Origin: Hydrangea macrophylla
Taxonomy: Eukaryota; Streptophyta; Magnoliopsida; Cornales; Hydrangeaceae
DNA length: 64,000 nt
Assembly: GCA_033977485.1 (NCBI GenBank)
Contig: CM066993.1
Span: 28,014,001-28,078,000 of the forward strand
Direction of reading: 5' to 3'
Under the pieces are notes generated by a model, which searched no databases, had not been told where the DNA came from, and was given only the letters and a program-made list of their open reading frames with translations. Both the position numbers and the translations under genes were made by a program. This document shows, one piece after another, positions 45,578-56,278 of this stretch. How positions within the stretch are numbered: position 1 is the first letter of the stretch; every line of letters starts with the position of its first letter.

Positions 45578-47209
45578 TGACAAGCGGGGGTATTTGTAAA
45601 ATACAACCACACTAAAATAAGAAAATATACTGATATAGTTTACAATTCCCTGTTATATCTATAATTTGTGAAATAATGCTAGTTTATAAACAATGTGACA
45701 AATCTACGATAAGTTGTGTTGTTTTAGCTGTTGTTTTGTGTAGATATGTTGCTGTGTTGTGATCAGGAATAAGTAACAGGATAAAAAGGAAAGCTTGATT
45801 ATGAGCAAGGCAATTCAAGATGAAAAGTGGAGTTCGAGCAATCGAAGAACCCTCAAGCGATCGAGCCTTCGATTGATCAAAGCCAGTTCAAGGGATCGAG
45901 GAATTCAAGGTTCAAGCGATCGAATGATGTTCGATTGATCGAACATGCCTTTTATCAAATTTTGCGCACACGCGGCAGAAACGTATTATGTAACCCTAGC
46001 TTTAGGTTTTACCATTTATATGAGGTTATGAACACGTCCATGACGATTCCCAATTTTTGGTTTTCACAGTTTATATAGAGAGAGACATAGGGTTTGCTTG
46101 TTTTTGTAGGCTAATCTTGGATTCTACATTGATTGCTTGGTGATTGAAGTTTTAATACAAGTGTTCCTTTCATTCAAGTTTCATTTCATTGATTGTTTAC
46201 ATTCTGTTAGTAGTTTTGCATAGTATAAGCAGTAATAATCGTAGTGTTGCTTGTTAGTTTAGAATTAATCCACATTTTTTGTAGTTTGCATGTTTAAATC
46301 ATAACTAAACAAGACCTTAATGAATATTCACGTTAAAAACAAATTTGTGACACTCCAGACCATGTCTGAGTAGTACCAGAGTTAGGAGATCACGATAAAA
46401 TAGTGATCTCTAGCCTCTGCCATGCAGTAGTGTAAAACTTGTGTTCGATCGATCGAAGTTAGTTCAATAGATTGAAACAGAGATATAATCAAGCGATCGA
46501 AGACATTTCGATCGATTGAGAGATGATGATGTTCGATTGATCGAGAGCGTGTCGATCGATCGAACCTTCATATTATTGGGTTGATCCTTTACAGTATTCC
46601 TAGACTTTCTATTTTTGAGATTTGTTATCAAACTATCCCCATATGCTCAGTTTGTCAAAACAGTTTCTTAACTTTAAGCCTTAAGGCATTTTTCTTTAAT
46701 AACTTTTGCAAACCACTTCGAATGCTAACACCATTTAGAGTGTGAGTCCAACTATTGTTTTAAACCGCCTTCATGTGTTTTGAAATCAATTGTGATGACG
46801 TAGTCCCGGTCATGAAAGGACTGCTGAATCTTTATCTTTAGAAAATACAGAATACTGTAGAGAGACGTACTCCATAGAGCTTTAATGTGACTGCATGCTA
46901 GATGGCTAGGTCACTTTGGATTCGTGTGATCCCAACGCTTCCCTTTCATAAAGACAAACCGTTTTAAAATTTTTGTTTTAGTTAATCATTAGCTTAATTT
47001 AGTTGCTTTATTTTAGTAGTTGTTAATTGTGGAACTTCGTGTTCTATACCTTTCTTTAAACATCAAATTTTTATTTTCTTTTTGAGTTTAATCTAATAGC
47101 TAGTTTAAAAGCTTCTCTGTGGGATCGACCTGGTCTTATCCAGTACTACTTGCACGTCTACCTACACTTGGGTATAGCACACAAGCACACACAAAAGATT
47201 TTCGTGACA
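45578..47209 (+). mobile_element. 3' LTR of element D (1632 bp)
   Basis: Starts TGACAAGCGGG, ends CGTGACA, followed by TSD TTATG. Palindrome clusters at 45833-45948 and 46443-46566. Many differences from the 5' LTR. Confidence 0.94.
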
Positions 47210-47801
47210 TTATGCATTGATTTACTTGATATATATATAGAAAAATGTACATTCAGAATTAATTTTTCCTTGCTTGTGTTGATAAGTGGAATTGTTTAAG
47301 GGAAGGAAAAAATTAAAAAGAACTAAAGGGAAGAGATTCAATATGTGGAAGATAGCTAAGAAGATGTCAGTGCAACAAATTACAATTTCATAGCCTATCC
47401 ATGGATGCTTAGCTTATTTATAGGATGAAAAATTGAATTATATTGTAGAAGGAAGAAACTAACGTACAATGCAAAAATGCAATAAATAAATTTTATAATA
47501 TAGGAGATAAAAACTCTGCCCTAACAAACCATGATGCACCAATAAAATACTAATTTTACCTATATTAAGCACCAATTTATGACACACAATTCAACTCCAT
47601 TTTTCTTTGTCAAACAATCTTCCACTAGAATGAGACAGAAATAGTACCACTCACTAATTGTACAACTATAAATGAAAACATCCCTAGCTTTGAAAAACCT
47701 AGATTTTATTTTAGGCCAAGAGTTGTTCTCGAATCGACTCAAAGATGGAATTGAACTTTCCATGTTGTACAGTGTGAAAAAGAAAATCCTTCCTATGATG
47801 G

Positions 47802-47842
<41 letters not shown>

Positions 47843-48520
47843 TGTAATGGATCATAGACTTCTATAATTTTATTATAATGATGATAAGCAATGGCATTGA
47901 AATATGCTATCAAAAGAAAACACAACTATACTTGCCTTAACTGATCGGTATGATCAAGGCAACAATTTGCACTTCCAAGGAGATGTCAATTCATCATCTT
48001 CTACAGGAAAAAAAATAACAATCTTTAGGCCAAAATGTTTTATATCAAATGCTCAAGTCAAAATATTAATGACTTTGCCTTCCCCAGTGCCTATGTTTCC
48101 CTAACAAAACAAATAAATATTGTTACAAATATACAAATTATAAATCCCACAACCCTTTCGAGATTGGACTACACACAAACTTTTTGCAAATTTTGAGAGC
48201 CCTTGGAATTGTAAATGTGTGTGTATATCTAGGAATGGAAGAGCCTATATTTTTCATTTTTACAGAGAGAAGAGAAAGGTGAAGTAGTTTTACTTCATAT
48301 ACAATGAAGTTAGGCTTAAGGAAAAGTTTGGATATAGTTAATGAAGTCACTATATCTTAAAGACTATATATTATTTACTATATCTAAACAGGAACATTTA
48401 GGAAATTCCACATAGGAAAAAATAAAAATATAGAAAATGCCAAATGGCATAGGTGAGAGGAAGGGAAATAGCTCTATCTTTAGATACAGTAAATAGATAG
48501 ATAGATAGATAGATAGATAA
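47210..48520. other. Flank right of element D, no gene
   Basis: Continues the spacer that ends at 24371. Holds a (GA)n tract at 47803-47841 and a (GATA)n run at 48493-48519. Minus-strand reading frames here show no known family. Confidence 0.65.
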
Positions 48521-48521
48521 A

Positions 48522-49290
48522 AGTTGCATATACATACTCATACTCAATATATAAATGTAAATAAATAATATATATAAATTCTTTGTGGGAACTTGTGAGC
48601 TAGGAAGAGATATTAAATAGCAAAATTTAATGGTGGTCTATTAGGATACTACAATTAAATGAACAGTAATGCTACATGCACAGAAAAATGCACAGAATTT
48701 GTGCACAGAAAAGGTGTAGCCCAGATCAATTCTGTACACAACTTCTGTGCATTTTTCTATGCAAGGATCATTACTGTTAAATGAATCAACGCGTATAACA
48801 ATGTGTATCTATCTATCTATAAATATGTAACAAAAAAAAGAACAAATTTATCTATAAAATTAAAAAAGAAGGGAAAAATGAGCAAAAAGTGGATAAATTG
48901 CCATGTAGTTTTTTTTGTAAAGGGAAGAATGGTGATGTGGCAGCTTGTAAATCCTTGGTTTGTTAACAGAAGTTACATATACATACTCATACTCAATGTG
49001 TAAATGTGTATAAATAATGTGTAGAAATTCTTTGTGGGAACTTGTGAGATGGAAAGATATATTACATAGCAGAATATAATGGTGGTCTAATAGGATACTA
49101 TTATTAAATGAATCTGGGCGTATAACAATGTGTATCTATCTATCTATAAATATGTAACAAAAAAAAGAACAAGTTTATTTATAAAATTAAAAAAGAAGGA
49201 AAAAAATAAGTAAAAAGTGGAAAAATTGCCACATTGGATTTTTTGTAAAGGGGAGAATGGATGTGGCAGCTTGTAAAGGCTTAGTTTGCT
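48522..49290. repeat. Local tandem duplication (units of about 327 bp)
   Basis: The segment from AGTT(G/A)CATATACATAC at 48522 recurs from 48971 (offset 449 bp). Copies end near 48965 and 49290, each with a (TATC)n stretch and a GTGGCAGCTTGTAAA end. The first copy is longer because a MITE sits in it. Confidence 0.9.
48663..48777. mobile_element. 115-bp MITE with terminal inverted repeats, TSD TAAATGA
   Basis: Ends ACAGTAATG and CATTACTGT, with inverted repeats extending about 45 bp (for example GCACAGAAAAATGCACAGA against CTGTGCATTTTTCTATGC). TAAATGA lies directly outside both ends (48656-48662 and 48778-48784). The second tandem copy near 49100 has a single TAAATGA and no insert, giving an empty site. 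The superfamily is uncertain; an 8-bp hAT-type TSD does not fit exactly. Confidence 0.88.
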
Positions 49291-49312
49291 TCACTCCTTA
49301 TATATATATATA

Positions 49313-49345
49313 CTAGTCGATAACCCGTGTTATGCACGAACTGTA
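49313..49345 (-). mobile_element. Second Helitron-like 3' terminus
   Basis: Minus-strand hairpin CGTGC-ATA-ACACG (49326-49338, one mismatch), 9 bp before a terminal CTAG (49313-49316) and T. Closely resembles 23206-23240. The body to the right is cut by element C at 49807; 49345-49806 shows no gene. Confidence 0.5.
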
Positions 49346-51101
49346 TTGCCACATGGTGAATAACTAATAGGGGTATATCTAATAGATTGTGAAATGAGTT
49401 TTAATTGCTCTTAGTTTATGTTTAAAGATTAATTATAGCTAACCTAAACAAAAAATAAATAAATAAATAAAAGTTGCTCCCAAAAAACAAAAAAGATGTG
49501 AGTTACAAATGAAGTACATTATAATAGAACATGGAAATAATCCATCTTTAAAACTCCAATATATTTTGAAAAAACAAAAAAATCATGTACTTCAGAGTTA
49601 AAGCTAGCTTTTTAATGATAATATTCAATGTACTCCTTGTATGTACATAGAGATTGAAAGTATATTAAAGAAACACAAAGGAAACATGAAAAAAGTTTGA
49701 CTTAGCAATTTAAGAAAATGCTAGAAAAAAAACAAAAATTGGAGAAAATTACACTAGGCAAGCTAAGGAAAGACTTTTAGCCTTGACTTTTATACATATA
49801 ATATATTGTCACACCCATTCCAAAATTTTATAAGTTTTATCATGCATATTTGGAATTGTGAGTTTATCAATATTAGTTGATAATGGTGTTGAGGTTGACT
49901 GTGAGTCAACGATAAGGTGTCAGTAAGGACACGAGAATTCGGTAATCGAGATCGCATTACCATGAGTAAATGGCTTTATGTGAATTAAATGTTATTTGAC
50001 TTATTTGGTATTTTGTGAATAGTAATTTACCTGTGTAGAGTAAATTTCTGGTAGTTTGATCATATTTTAGATCATTGTGAACAAGGCAGTGAGAACGCGA
50101 GTGACACGTTATATAAAAGGTAGATTGTGTAGAGATTTCACCGAATTTAGTTTTTGGACGAATATTTTGGATCCAAATGAGACTTAATCAAAAACTTTTG
50201 TAATTTGTAGTTTTCACTCGTAAAGGCATAAAATGGACATGTGTGACATTTCGGGAGTTGACTAGGAGTTTGAATAACTCGTGAGGAGGTAAACTCTATT
50301 TTTGCAAAGTTTTCTTATAAATAGGTAAGGGTGAGTTTGCATTAGTTGCAAAACTCTTATAATATCTCGGGAGAGGAGAGAGAAAAGGAGATTTGATCCT
50401 ACGGGCTTTGCGACGGCAATCGACGACCTTCCGTCCTTCTAAATTTCACCTAATTTCATATTTGAACTCCCAAGGTAAGGGCTACATTTTGATATTCTTT
50501 AGGCCACGTTTGGCTAAGTTTTTATAAATTTCTAAATCTAGGAATTTGGGAAAAACACGTGCAAACTCATAGGTTTTGCATAGGATCAGAGATTTGGTGT
50601 TTATTCGGGTTTCTAATTGTTCCCTTAAAGTTATACAACAATAGATCGAGGTATGAATTTCTAGCCTATGTTATATAGGTAAAATCCATGTTTTATATTT
50701 CGACGATGAAATAGAGATCCGGGAAAAAATCCATGTGTTAATCTTAGGCCTATTAATTATTCACGTACTTAAATGTGAAAAGCATGTCTAAATTTAAGCA
50801 AGCACATTGAGTTGTCTATGTGTGTCAAAGGGGGGGACTTATACAAATTCATGCCGGAGTAAGCTTCTCGATATTTGAGAATTTTAGTATCGATGGCTAC
50901 TGTGCATGGTTTAAGGCTTGGACTTGCCAGGGCACTTGGGGATGTAATGGTTGTAGGCTTGGACTAGCTATTGACATCTTGGTTTAAGGCTTGGACTTGT
51001 CACTACCGGATGAATGCGTATTTTTCTCCCTAGAGACTATTGATGTGATTTATGAGATTAAAGCATGTTTTGTCATATATGCATATGTTAAAAATTGTAC
51101 A

Positions 51102-51118
51102 CTCAGCATATTGCTGAG
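51102..51118 (+). other. Stem-loop in C LTR
   Basis: Seven perfect base pairs around a 3-nt loop, 16 bp before the GAGATTTACTCCATTGTAG segment. Similar to the stem at 8782-8800. Confidence 0.55.
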
Positions 51119-51619
51119 CAATGGAGATTTACTCCATTGTAGGTGACAAGAAGAAAGGGAAAAAGAAGCGTGTGGAGTGAAGCCAAAGAATGATGGGAAT
51201 CCTCTTGTATATGTTTTTGCCTTCGTTTCCAAGTCTTGTAAATTGAGCAGTTAGAATAGTTAGAACTATGTAATTGACTTGGGAGGTATAGTATGATGTT
51301 GTAATAAGTTTTAAAAATCTACTTAGTTGTGTTGCAATGAATCCGAACTCGTGGATTCGTGTTTTGAATTCTTAACCCGTCAATTTTGAAGTTTAAAGGA
51401 AAACTGATAGAGTTTTGAGAAATGCGCTAAACATGCCCTAGCTTGTTGCATTATTGTTTATGTTCATGGACTAGTACGTCTAAACTTTGATTTTGATAGT
51501 ATGCTATAGCTTGTGAAGTTTGGAATGGTATGCATGTTTGGAGTGGTGTATTGAAGTGTTGGTTGTTTGATGCCTTAGCAAAATTCTGTAGCATGTTACA
51601 GGATTCTGCAAAATGGTCA

Positions 51620-51654
51620 TTCGACCGGTCGAGTGGGGTCGTTCGACCGGTTGA
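51620..51654. repeat. Paired TTCGACCGGTCGA palindromes, C 5' LTR
   Basis: TTCGACCGGTCGA (51620-51632) and TTCGACCGGTTGA (51642-51654), 22 bp apart. The palindromic core is CGACCGGTCG. Confidence 0.9.
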
Positions 51655-51953
51655 GATGCCCCCTGCCAGAACTCTTTCTCTATACTTTCTAGAAATATTT
51701 TAAAGGTTTTGATTGGTTCTTAAGGAACCTTTGGGACCCCTTTTTACACATATTCACCCGATTCGAAATGCAATCACATTTTCAATTTTATACGGATTTT
51801 ATAACTCGGAGGGTAATGTTTCCAAAAGTTTTAATACTCGAGATTGTTTTAATGTTCTTTCAGATGCGTATATTTATTATTTGAACTGGATAAGCCTTCG
51901 TAGCATGCCACGTGTCCTGTTTCCGCATGTAGCAGGATGGGTCGTGACATTTA

Positions 51954-51966
51954 TTTTTATCAGAGC
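51954..51966 (+). other. Primer-binding site remnant, tRNA-iMet, element C
   Basis: TTTTTATCAGAGC follows the LTR. The last nine bases match the initiator-Met complement and the first are mutated. Confidence 0.7.
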
Positions 51967-52109
51967 TAGAGGTAACAAAACTTTGGGAACGTTCGACGAT
52001 GAGTGTAGTGTTGAGTGAATTGTCACATGTTCTAGAGTACATCCATAGATAGTAGAGATATTTGATACATATATTATTTTATGCACCGAGATTAATAGGT
52101 TGAACAATT

Positions 52110-53218
52110 ATGGGTGACGGAGAATTATCACTGTATACCCGACGTATGAATGAAATGGCAGAAATGATGGGGAATATGGGTGATATAATCCAAAATATAG
52201 CAGAGCGGTTACCTCCAATGCCTCCATTTAAGCCAACACCGATAATCGTGGTACCAGCACCTGAGACTAGGGGTATGAGATCAATGAACAATTCGCCAGA
52301 AAGAAACCGATAGAGTTTTATGGGACTTGTGACACGACACTGGTAGAGCATTGGGTTATGGACATGGAAAGGACTTTTCGATATAATCCAATGACCGATA
52401 GGGAGAAGATTGAGAATGCTAGTGATATATTCAAAGGCGAAGCTCAGAACTGGTGGGTGAATGTCCTAGATCAGGGAGCACCGATAACATGGGAGGGATT
52501 TAAAGCAGAGCTTAATCATCGATTCTTCCAAAGGGTTGCTCTCAATGCAAAGAAGAGAGAATTTGATAATATTCGACAGGGAGAGATGACTGTGACCGAA
52601 TACACCTCAAAGTATAATGTTTTGCTGAGATTTGGAAAGGGATCAGTGTTGACCGAGGAAGATAGAGCAAGAATATTTTAGGAAGGTTTAAGGGAAAATA
52701 TTTGTTTGATGGTGGAGACATACGAACATTCGACTGTGGTAGCATCGCAACAAACGGCGCTTCTGGCCGAGAGTAGAATTGAAAGATCGAGGCAAAATCA
52801 GCATGGTAAACGGGGTAATGAGGGTAGTGATACGAACCAAGGTGGATCTTTCAAGAGGCTATTTCCAAGAGGCTTTGGTTCTAGTTTCAGTGACTTTAGG
52901 AGGACGCCAAGTAACATACCGTTGTGTTCAATTTACAACCAACCACACTTAAGCCGATGTTTCATGACCAAACTCCAGAATAGGAACCAAGGAGGAGGTA
53001 GTGCTAATTCAACCCCTGATATGAGGGGTAAGTGTTATGATTATGGAGTGTTTGGGCAGCAAGCCAAGGATTGTCTGAGAAAGCATTCCCATCAAGGAGC
53101 TAGTTCTATGGCTTCCATTGGTTCGAAGCCTAGACAGAGCAATGATGAAAGACAGAGGATAGAGCAACGTAAGGGAAGATCATTTCAGACGAACCCAGGG
53201 GATGTGGCTGCTTCATAG
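52110..53218 (+). pseudogene. gag, element C
   Basis: N-terminal part at 52110-52313, then a frameshift and the capsid core at 52358-53218 (AQNWWVNV, then FF-RVALNAKK-EF and VTEYTSKY). A TAG at 52679 stands where Gln is expected. The zinc knuckle near 53030 is ruined: CYDYG lacks the second Cys and His is replaced by Gln. Confidence 0.88.
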
Positions 53219-53560
53219 ACAGTAGTCTCAGGTATGGTGCTTGTATGTTCACACTTAGCACACATGCTTGTTGACTCAGGATCTACGCATTCATTTGTAT
53301 CGCATGACTTTATTGAACATTTGAATGTTAAGTCAATACCTTTAAGATATGAATTATCTATTGCGGTACCTCTTAGTAACCCGATTGTGATGTTTATGAT
53401 ATATAAGAATTATGAGATTAAACTAGGTGAGCAATTGATGACCGTAGACCTTATACCAATCATTGTTAACTACTTTGACGTAATACTAGGAATGGATTTG
53501 TTAGCCCTTAACCAAGCCACGATAGACTGTGAATGAAAAGAAGTTGACTTTCGATCATCG
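53219..53560 (+). pseudogene. Aspartic protease, element C
   Basis: MLVDSGSTHSFVS carries the active-site Asp near 53270; the domain ends with the LGMDLL motif near 53495. It is in the same frame as gag, separated by TAG 53216 and closed by TGA 53534, as in a single gag-pol reading frame. Confidence 0.88.
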
Positions 53561-54650
53561 GTGCACGGGAACTTTTGTTTCCAAGGAAGTGGGGTTACAC
53601 CATCGCCGTATTTGATTTTGGCTATCCGAGCAGGCAGACTGTTGAGAAAGGGATGTCAGGGATTTTTGTGTTCAGTGATCAACACAACAGTGACTGAATT
53701 GGAAGTAGAAGACATTCCGATAGTGCGGGAATATCCATATGTATTTCCTTATGACTTTCCAGATGTTCTGATTGAGAGGGAAATTGAGTTCACCATCAAA
53801 ATAATGCCAAACTCAAGACTTGTATCAAAAGCACCCTATAGAATGGCACCCGTGGAATTAAATGAGTTGAAAGTGTAACTATAAACAAAGGTTTTATTCA
53901 ACCTAGTATATCACCGTGGGGAGTTCCAGTGTTGTTTGTGAAGAAGAAAGATGGCTCGATGAGAATGTTTGTGGACTATCGAGAGTTGAACAAGTTATCA
54001 AGAACAAGTACCCATTACCGAGAATTGATGACTTATTTGATCAACTTCGTGGAGCACAAGTATTTTCCAAGATAAATTTGAGATCAGGCTATCATCAATT
54101 AAAAGTAAAAGCGGAAGATGTAGAGAAGACATCATTCAGGACACGCTATGGACATTTGGAGTTACTAATGCACCAGCCGTGTTTATGGATCTTATAAATT
54201 GAGTATCCAAGGATTACTTGGATGACTTTGTGATTGTATTCATTGACGACATTCGTATCTACAAACCGAGTAAGTTAGAACACGAGAACCACTTATGGTT
54301 GATACTTTAGAGACTGCGACAGAAACAACTGTTTGGTAAATTTAAGAAGTGCAAATTCTAGTTACCTAGCATTACTTTTCTTGGTAATATGATTGACAAG
54401 AATAGGGTTTTAGTTGATCCTCACAAAGTAGAAGTTGTGTCTAATTGGCAAAGGCCGACATCCGTATTTGAAATTCAGAGTTTCTTAGGTTTAGCTGGGT
54501 ACTACCGCAGATTCATTGAGAACTTCTCAAAGATTACTTTACTGATGACAAAGTTGATGAGGAAGGGGGTTACTTTTGAATGGAGCCAAGAATGTGAAGG
54601 AAGTTTTCAAGAGTTGAAGTCGCGTTTGACAAGAGCACCTATTCTGACAA
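53561..54650 (+). pseudogene. Reverse transcriptase, element C
   Basis: N-terminal APYRMAPVEL block near 53840. A stop at 53876 and frameshifts precede the DYRELN region, then [14 protein letters not shown] and SGYHQLKV. The catalytic motif VFIDDI survives near 54235-54252. The connection block FLGLAGYYRRFI is near 54485. Indels around 54160-54390 break the frame. Confidence 0.9.
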
Positions 54651-55230
54651 TAACATTCGAAACCAAAGGGTTTGTGATCTATAGTGATACTTCGCATCAA
54701 GGCTTAGGGTGTGTGCTTATGCAAGTGGCAAGGTGATTGACTATGCTTCCAGAAAGTTAAAGACATACGAGGTTAATTATCCGACTCATGATCTTGAATT
54801 GGCCGCAGTGATCTATGCTCTGAAGATTTTGAGACACTACCTATACGGGGAAAAGTGTAAGATCTTTACAGACCACAAGAGCTTGAAATACCTATTCACA
54901 TAATGAAACTTGAACCTGACACAGAGGAGATTGTTAGAGTTGATGAATGATTACGATCTTTCAAAAGAATATCATCCAAGGAAGGCTAATGTAGTAGCCG
55001 ATGCATTAAGCCAGAAGGTGCTGAGGATCTTAGTCAACGAGCTAACTAGTCAAAAGGAATTGATTAGAGACATGAAGCGTTTAGAGTTGGATGTGATTTT
55101 AGAAATGAAGGGTGGCTTAATGATGGCGATCATAGCACACCCAGATATTATTGATGAGATCAAGAGGGAACAGTATAACGATGTCTACTTGTGTAAAATG
55201 AGAGACGAGATACCTTTGGGAAATTGACCT
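54651..55230 (+). pseudogene. RNase H, element C
   Basis: [34 protein letters not shown] and VVADALS retain all four acidic positions. A frameshift near 54720 and a stop at 54901 interrupt it. Confidence 0.9.
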
Positions 55231-56278
55231 GGTTTTGTATTAAAGCAAGGAACGTTGAAACTTGAAAACCATTTATGTATACCAAATGTAAAGGACATGA
55301 AGGAACGACTTTTAGAGGAGGCTCGTAGTACTAGATATTCAGTGCATCCGCAAAGTAACAAAATGTACTAGAATTTATGAGAGAACTTTTGGTGGAAAGG
55401 TATGAAGCGGGAAGTTGCTAAGTATATTTCAAATGTTCGGCATGTCAGCAAGTCAAAGCAGAACGACAAGTACCTAAGGGGTATTACATTCATTGCATGT
55501 GTCAGAGTGGAAATGGGATGAAATCACGATGGATTTGGTATCTTAATTTCCACGATTGTCTAACAAGAATGACAAGATTTGGGTTATAGTTGATAGATTG
55601 ACGAAGTCAGCTCATTTTCTACCAATTAAGACGACTAAACCTTTGAAGTTAGCTGAGTTGTATATGAAAGAGATTGTAAGACTACACGGGGTTCCAGCAG
55701 TGATTATATCAGATCGCGATAGTAGTTTTACATCAAGGTTTTGGGGAAGTTTGAAAAAAGCTATGGGTAAGAAATTGAGTTTCAGTACCGCATTTCATCC
55801 TCAGACCGATGGGTAGTCAGAGCGTATCATTCAGACGTTGGAAGATATGCTTCAATTATGTGTACTCTAGACTTTAGGAGTGATTGGGAGAAACATCTAT
55901 CTTTGATTGAATTTGCGTATAATAACGGCTTTCAGTCAAGTATTGGAATGGCACTGTATAAAGCTTTGTATAGGCGTAAGTGTTGTTTACCAGTTTGTTG
56001 GACAAAGGTTGGAGAAAGAAAATTGTTAGGACCCGAGCTAATACAAGTGACTACTGAGAAGGTGAAGTTAATTCAAGAGCGACTTAAGGTAGCTCAGAGT
56101 CGTTATAAGAGTTACGCAGACTTGAAGCGACGACCGATGACGTTTGAATTGGGTGACTTTGTATACCTACGAGCATCGCCTTCGAAAGACATTGTTCGAT
56201 TCAGAAAGAGGGAAAAACTCAATCTGAGATTCGTAGGACCTTTTGAGATCCTAAAGAGGGTAGGTCCAATGGCATACC
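55231..56278 (+). pseudogene. Integrase N-terminal and core, element C (split by E)
   Basis: The zinc region near 55330-55460 is broken by stops. The core has [11 protein letters not shown] (first Asp), [10 protein letters not shown] (second Asp) and a SERIIQTLED block (Glu). A TAG at 55814 replaces the invariant Gln before SER. The C-terminal part runs to the E insertion at 56278 and resumes at 63212. Confidence 0.9.

Larger units (their letters stand above)
24372..47209 (+). mobile_element. Athila-like Ty3/gypsy element D, TSD TTATG, carrying nested A2
   Basis: LTRs at 24372-25985 and 45578-47209 start TGACAAGCG. TTATG flanks both sides (24367-24371 and 47210-47214). Inside are the PBS, gag, protease, RT (interrupted by A2), RNase H, integrase, two small unidentified frames, a decayed second large ORF and a 3' non-coding region of about 2.1 kb. 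Without A2 and its duplicated ACGCT the element would be about 14.5 kb. Stops throughout and diverged LTRs show it is old. Confidence 0.95.
49807..51949 (+). mobile_element. 5' LTR of element C (2143 bp)
   Basis: TGTCACACCC ... GGGTCGTGACA. TATA box TATAAATAGG at 50316-50325. Perfect stem-loop CTCAGCA-TAT-TGCTGAG at 51102-51118. Paired palindromes at 51620-51654. The TSD candidate on the left is TATAT. Confidence 0.92.

Noticed and set aside
47560..47925. 121-codon minus-strand frame
   Set aside because: Crosses a (GA)n microsatellite and matches no family I recognise.
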